Positions 12,662-15,013 of a DNA stretch of 15,013 nt are shown here, piece after piece. The stretch is from DATAPE01 sp036265345 (GTDB taxonomy: Bacteria > Actinomycetota > CADDZG01 > WHSQ01). Position 1 is the stretch's first letter; the number at the start of each line of letters is the position of its first letter. The notes below the pieces were generated by a model, which was not told the DNA's origin, did not search any database, and saw only the letters and a list, made by a program, of their open reading frames with translations. The translations under genes and the position numbers were made by a program. The stretch lies in the NCBI GenBank assembly GCA_036265345.1, contig DATAPE010000089.1, positions 1 to 15,013 of the forward strand, in the 5' to 3' direction.

Positions 12662-12807
12662 CCGCCCTCCATTCCTCTTCTCTGGTGTTTCCGGTCCTAC
12701 GTAACAACACGCCCACCGGGATTGAAACTTCCCACAGATCGCAGGGGAGGACCTCTTTGGGCCAGAATGGTCGGCTGTCGGCTTCCATCCCGTCTAGGAG
12801 ATAGTCC

Positions 12808-13218
12808 ATGAGCACGAAGGTCCAAGTCGTCATCGACTGCGCCGATCCCGATCGACTGATCACATTCTGGGCCGAGGCCCTCGGCTACGAGATCCAGTTC
12901 CCCACCGGCAGCGAAGAGGAACGCCGGCTACTAGCGGAGCACCCGGGATTGGAAGGCAGTGCTGCTGCTGCTATCGATCGCGAAGGAGTAGGGCCGCGTT
13001 TCTTCCTCCAACGCGTTCCCGAGCCGAAGACGGTCAAGAACCGGATGCATGTGGACCTGAGGGTGAGTGACATCAACGCCGAAGCCGACCGGCTCACGAC
13101 CCTGGGGGGATCCGTTCTCCGCGCGGGCAACATCGGAGAGTTCGGAGAACGGTGGACGGTGATGGCGGATCCCGAAGGCAACGAGTTCTGCTTGACCGAG
13201 ATCCGCCCACCGAGCTAG
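12808..13218 (+). CDS. VOC superfamily (glyoxalase-like) protein
   Basis: This 136-residue protein has the paired beta-alpha-beta-beta-beta pattern of VOC proteins. Module 1 opens VQVVIDCADPDRLITFWAEALGY (5-27) and module 2 opens RMHVDLRVSDINAEADRL (79-96). It closes with MADPEGNEFCL (119-129), typical of the 'glyoxalase-like' Glyoxalase_6 group common in actinobacteria. Members are often described as metal-dependent isomerases, dioxygenases or resistance proteins, but most are uncharacterised. His81 and the late acidic residues could bind metal. ATG 12808 has a clear SD (AGGAG, 7 nt spacer). Single-gene unit followed by a strong hairpin. Stop TAG. Confidence 0.88.
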   Translation: MSTKVQVVIDCADPDRLITFWAEALGYEIQFPTGSEEERRLLAEHPGLEGSAAAAIDREGVGPRFFLQRVPEPKTVKNRMHVDLRVSDINAEADRLTTLGGSVLRAGNIGEFGERWTVMADPEGNEFCLTEIRPPS

Positions 13219-13221
13219 GGC

Positions 13222-13251
13222 GAGCGGACGGCCTCGTTGCGCCGCCCGCTC
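13222..13251. terminator. Hairpin between convergent VOC and ABC-permease genes
   Basis: GAGCGG/CCGCTC (6 bp) continues after one A-C mismatch into CGGC/GCCG (4 bp) around an 8-nt loop. It starts 4 nt after the VOC stop and is followed by ATCCTTAT rather than a true U-tract. Probably ends the VOC transcript and may act in both directions. Confidence 0.5.
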
Positions 13252-13268
13252 ATCCTTATAAGCCTCGG

Positions 13269-13285
13269 TCGGGCGCCTAGCCCGA
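13269..13285 (-). terminator. Short hairpin over the permease stop codon
   Basis: TCGGGC/GCCCGA perfect 6-bp stem with a 5-nt loop that contains the TAG stop. It has no U-tract. It may contribute to ending or stabilising the ABC operon transcript. Confidence 0.28.
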
Positions 13286-14110
13286 ACGCTTCAACTTGCC
13301 GTGCTTCTTCGCGTAGCGCTCGCCCCGCCTGAAGACCGCCAGGCCGAAGGGGATCGAGATCACCCCGATGATGATCAAAGGCCAGATGTCGTGCCATAAG
13401 GAGCCGAGTGAGGCTCCCTCCAAGATCGAGGCCCGTATCGCCTCCAACGCGTAGGTGGCCGGAGAGATCTTCGACAGCGCCTGCATGGGAGCCGGCAGAA
13501 CCTTCACGCTGTAGTACACACCGGACACCACCAGCAGCATCCCCTGAGCGATGAAGCCGAGTTGGGTTCCCTTTTCAGGGGACACCAACGGCAGCACCGC
13601 GGTCATCATCCCGAGGCCGATGAACGAGACCGAGGCGATCGCCAGGATCGCGAGGGCCGCCACGAAGTTGGCGTCGGGCATCACCAGGTGGAAGAAGAAC
13701 GCGATGACGGCGAACAGGAGGCCCGCCCGCAGCACGCCGTACGCCACTGCGAAGATGCCCATACCCATAAGGTGGATCGGGCGCGACAAGGGAGCCATGA
13801 ACGTGTACTCGATGGTCCCCTCCCACCGCTCCCAGGCAACCGTCTCGGTAAGGATCTCGAAGATGATCCCGAGGTATGCCCATATGACTCCGCCGATAAG
13901 CAGGATCGTGGTTTGCCGGTTGACATCGAGCTTTCCGCCGGCGGCAGCCACGCCTTTAGCGATGAACACGATCGTGAGCGTGTTCGCGACCGTCCACAGG
14001 AAGAAGGCAACCTCCCACCAGATGTACCGCTTGACCAGATAGGCATTGCGCTCAACGATGCCGCCGAGCCCGATGAACTCGGAGCGCAACGTTCCTGCGG
14101 GGGCCCTCAC
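13277..14110 (-). CDS. ABC-2 type transporter permease
   Basis: This 277-residue integral membrane protein has about six membrane helices. The GGVIWAYLGIIFEILTETVAWER region and the late PA(P/T)-MQALSKISPATYALEAIR segment are typical of ABC-2 exporters (DrrB/NodJ-like), where a conserved 'P-x3-l-s-x2-nP' motif precedes helix 6. The C-terminus is strongly basic (RRGERYAKKHGKLKR). GTG 14110 overlaps the ATPase stop (GTGA), so both are translated from one mRNA and should form a dimeric exporter. Substrate unknown: drug, lipid or polysaccharide export are all possible. Confidence 0.87.
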   Translation of the reverse strand: MRAPAGTLRSEFIGLGGIVERNAYLVKRYIWWEVAFFLWTVANTLTIVFIAKGVAAAGGKLDVNRQTTILLIGGVIWAYLGIIFEILTETVAWERWEGTIEYTFMAPLSRPIHLMGMGIFAVAYGVLRAGLLFAVIAFFFHLVMPDANFVAALAILAIASVSFIGLGMMTAVLPLVSPEKGTQLGFIAQGMLLVVSGVYYSVKVLPAPMQALSKISPATYALEAIRASILEGASLGSLWHDIWPLIIIGVISIPFGLAVFRRGERYAKKHGKLKRSG

Positions 14111-14982
14111 GAGACACCTGCTTCGCTCGACATGTCGTCGTCCTCTTCGTGCTCGAAGCTCGTGCCGGTAGCCACGAAGAAGGCCTCCTCGAGCGTGCCC
14201 GCGCCGTATCGCTCCTTCAACTTGGCCACAGGCTCAAGCGACAGCAGTTCACCGCGGTGAAGGATGCCGACCCGGTCGGCCAGCTTTTCGGCTTCGTCGA
14301 GGTCGTGGGTGCACAACAGGATGGTGACGTTGTGGATCCGCCGGACCTCCCGGATGAAGTCCTGAACCTCGAGCTTTGACCGAGGGTCCAGTCCCGTCGT
14401 GGGCTCGTCGAGAAGAAGCAGCACCGGGGATGTGAGCAGAGCGCGAGCCAGCGCGATCTTCTGCTGCATCCCACGGGAGAGGTTCTCCATCGACTCGTTT
14501 CGCCGCTCGATCGGGAAACCGACCTTCCCAAGGATCTCCGGGATCTTCTCGCGGGTCTCGGACGGCGTCATACCGTAGAACCTGGCGGCGTAGCTGAGGT
14601 TCTCGGCCGAAGACATCTTCTTGAAGAAGGAGGCTTCAACCGAAACCCTGTTCACCATGCGCCGCACCGGACGAGGATTCTCGAAGACGTCGTATCCGAA
14701 GACCCGGGCGCTGCCCCCGTCGTGAAGCAGCAACGTGGAGAGCAGCCGGACGAGCGTGGATTTGCCCGACCCGTTCTGACCCAGGATGGCGACGCATTCC
14801 CCCTCGGCGATGGTGAAGGTGACGTCTTTCAGCGCGGGAACCCGCTTGCGGCGCGAGAAACGACCCTCACGGCGGTCGCGCCGAAGGAATTCCTTGCGCA
14901 GGTCGACGACCTCCACCGCGTTCTCAGGCGGAAGGTCACGACGATCTTCGATTGTGGACGTGCTTGAAATGAGCTGTGTCAC
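14107..14982 (-). CDS. ABC-2 type transporter ATP-binding protein
   Basis: The 291-residue ATPase has Walker A GQNGSGKST (68-76), signature LSRGMQQKI (168-176), Walker B LLLLDEPT (188-195), D-loop GLDP (197-200) and H-loop His226. The Q-loop position reads VSVEASFF (113-120), so the usual Gln is replaced by Val115; some ABC-2 exporter subfamilies also lack it. The N-terminal ~45 residues are highly charged (KEFLRRDRREGRFSRRKR). The end is very acidic (EHEEDDD). The start is GTG 14982 with SD AAGGAG 5 nt upstream (14993-14988). Coupled to the permease downstream; together they form an exporter. Confidence 0.92.
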   Translation of the reverse strand: MTQLISSTSTIEDRRDLPPENAVEVVDLRKEFLRRDRREGRFSRRKRVPALKDVTFTIAEGECVAILGQNGSGKSTLVRLLSTLLLHDGGSARVFGYDVFENPRPVRRMVNRVSVEASFFKKMSSAENLSYAARFYGMTPSETREKIPEILGKVGFPIERRNESMENLSRGMQQKIALARALLTSPVLLLLDEPTTGLDPRSKLEVQDFIREVRRIHNVTILLCTHDLDEAEKLADRVGILHRGELLSLEPVAKLKERYGAGTLEEAFFVATGTSFEHEEDDDMSSEAGVS

Positions 14983-15013
14983 CGGTACTCCTTCAGGGAA
15001 TTACGAAGAAAAA

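Noticed and set aside
1..15013. tRNA, rRNA, CRISPR arrays, insertion sequences
   Set aside because: No cloverleaf, spaced direct-repeat array, transposase motif or terminal inverted repeats were found in any gap.

Overview
The window is gene-dense, GC-rich chromosomal DNA. It has many GTG starts, 4-nt stop/start overlaps, starts with a TANNNT box 6-7 nt upstream instead of a Shine-Dalgarno (SD) sequence, an IdeR/DtxR-like iron box, and an actinobacterial-looking gene repertoire. An uncultured actinomycete-like bacterium (Actinomycetota) is my inference; there is no rRNA or tRNA to fix the taxonomy. No mobile element, CRISPR array or RNA gene was recognised.

Layout. (1) 1-142: the 5' end of sufB on the minus strand, interrupted by an in-frame TAG where the family has Trp. 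Its promoter (176-204) has an iron box across the spacer. (2) 290-1480: a minus-strand pair, PIG-L deacetylase and hotdog thioesterase. It is divergent from a small DUF2905 membrane protein whose start is preceded by a long inverted repeat. (3) 1806-5085: a translationally coupled trio of a LOG-family phosphoribohydrolase and two different phospholipase D-like proteins. (4) 5131-6219: rsgA on the minus strand, with a 248-nt upstream region holding a mini-ORF and several hairpins. (5) 6468-8533: an ECF sigma factor/anti-sigma operon facing a secreted, membrane-anchored protein of unknown function. The two transcription units share the same promoter motif (GGAACC-N16-TGTATCA), so the sigma factor probably drives both itself and the divergent gene. 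(6) 8571-11275: a minus-strand operon of dienelactone hydrolase, MOSC protein, Fpg/Nei-type DNA glycosylase and formate/nitrite transporter. The glycosylase appears to start at CTG, because only that start restores the catalytic N-terminal Pro-Glu. (7) 11276-11626: an intergenic region with two imperfect 45-bp tandem units, each carrying a TGTCNNGACA palindrome. (8) 11627-13218: a four-helix membrane protein, a cupredoxin lipoprotein (minus strand) and a VOC-family protein. (9) 13277-14982: an ABC-2 exporter (permease and ATPase), minus strand.

The most notable points are the sufB amber codon, the paired ECF promoters with their uncharacterised target, the CTG-initiated and divergent DNA glycosylase, the LOG-PLD-PLD operon, and a 26-bp hairpin repeat found in two convergent intergenic gaps. 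Nothing here is proof of a new system. The ECF module and the LOG-PLD-PLD trio are the best candidates to follow up.
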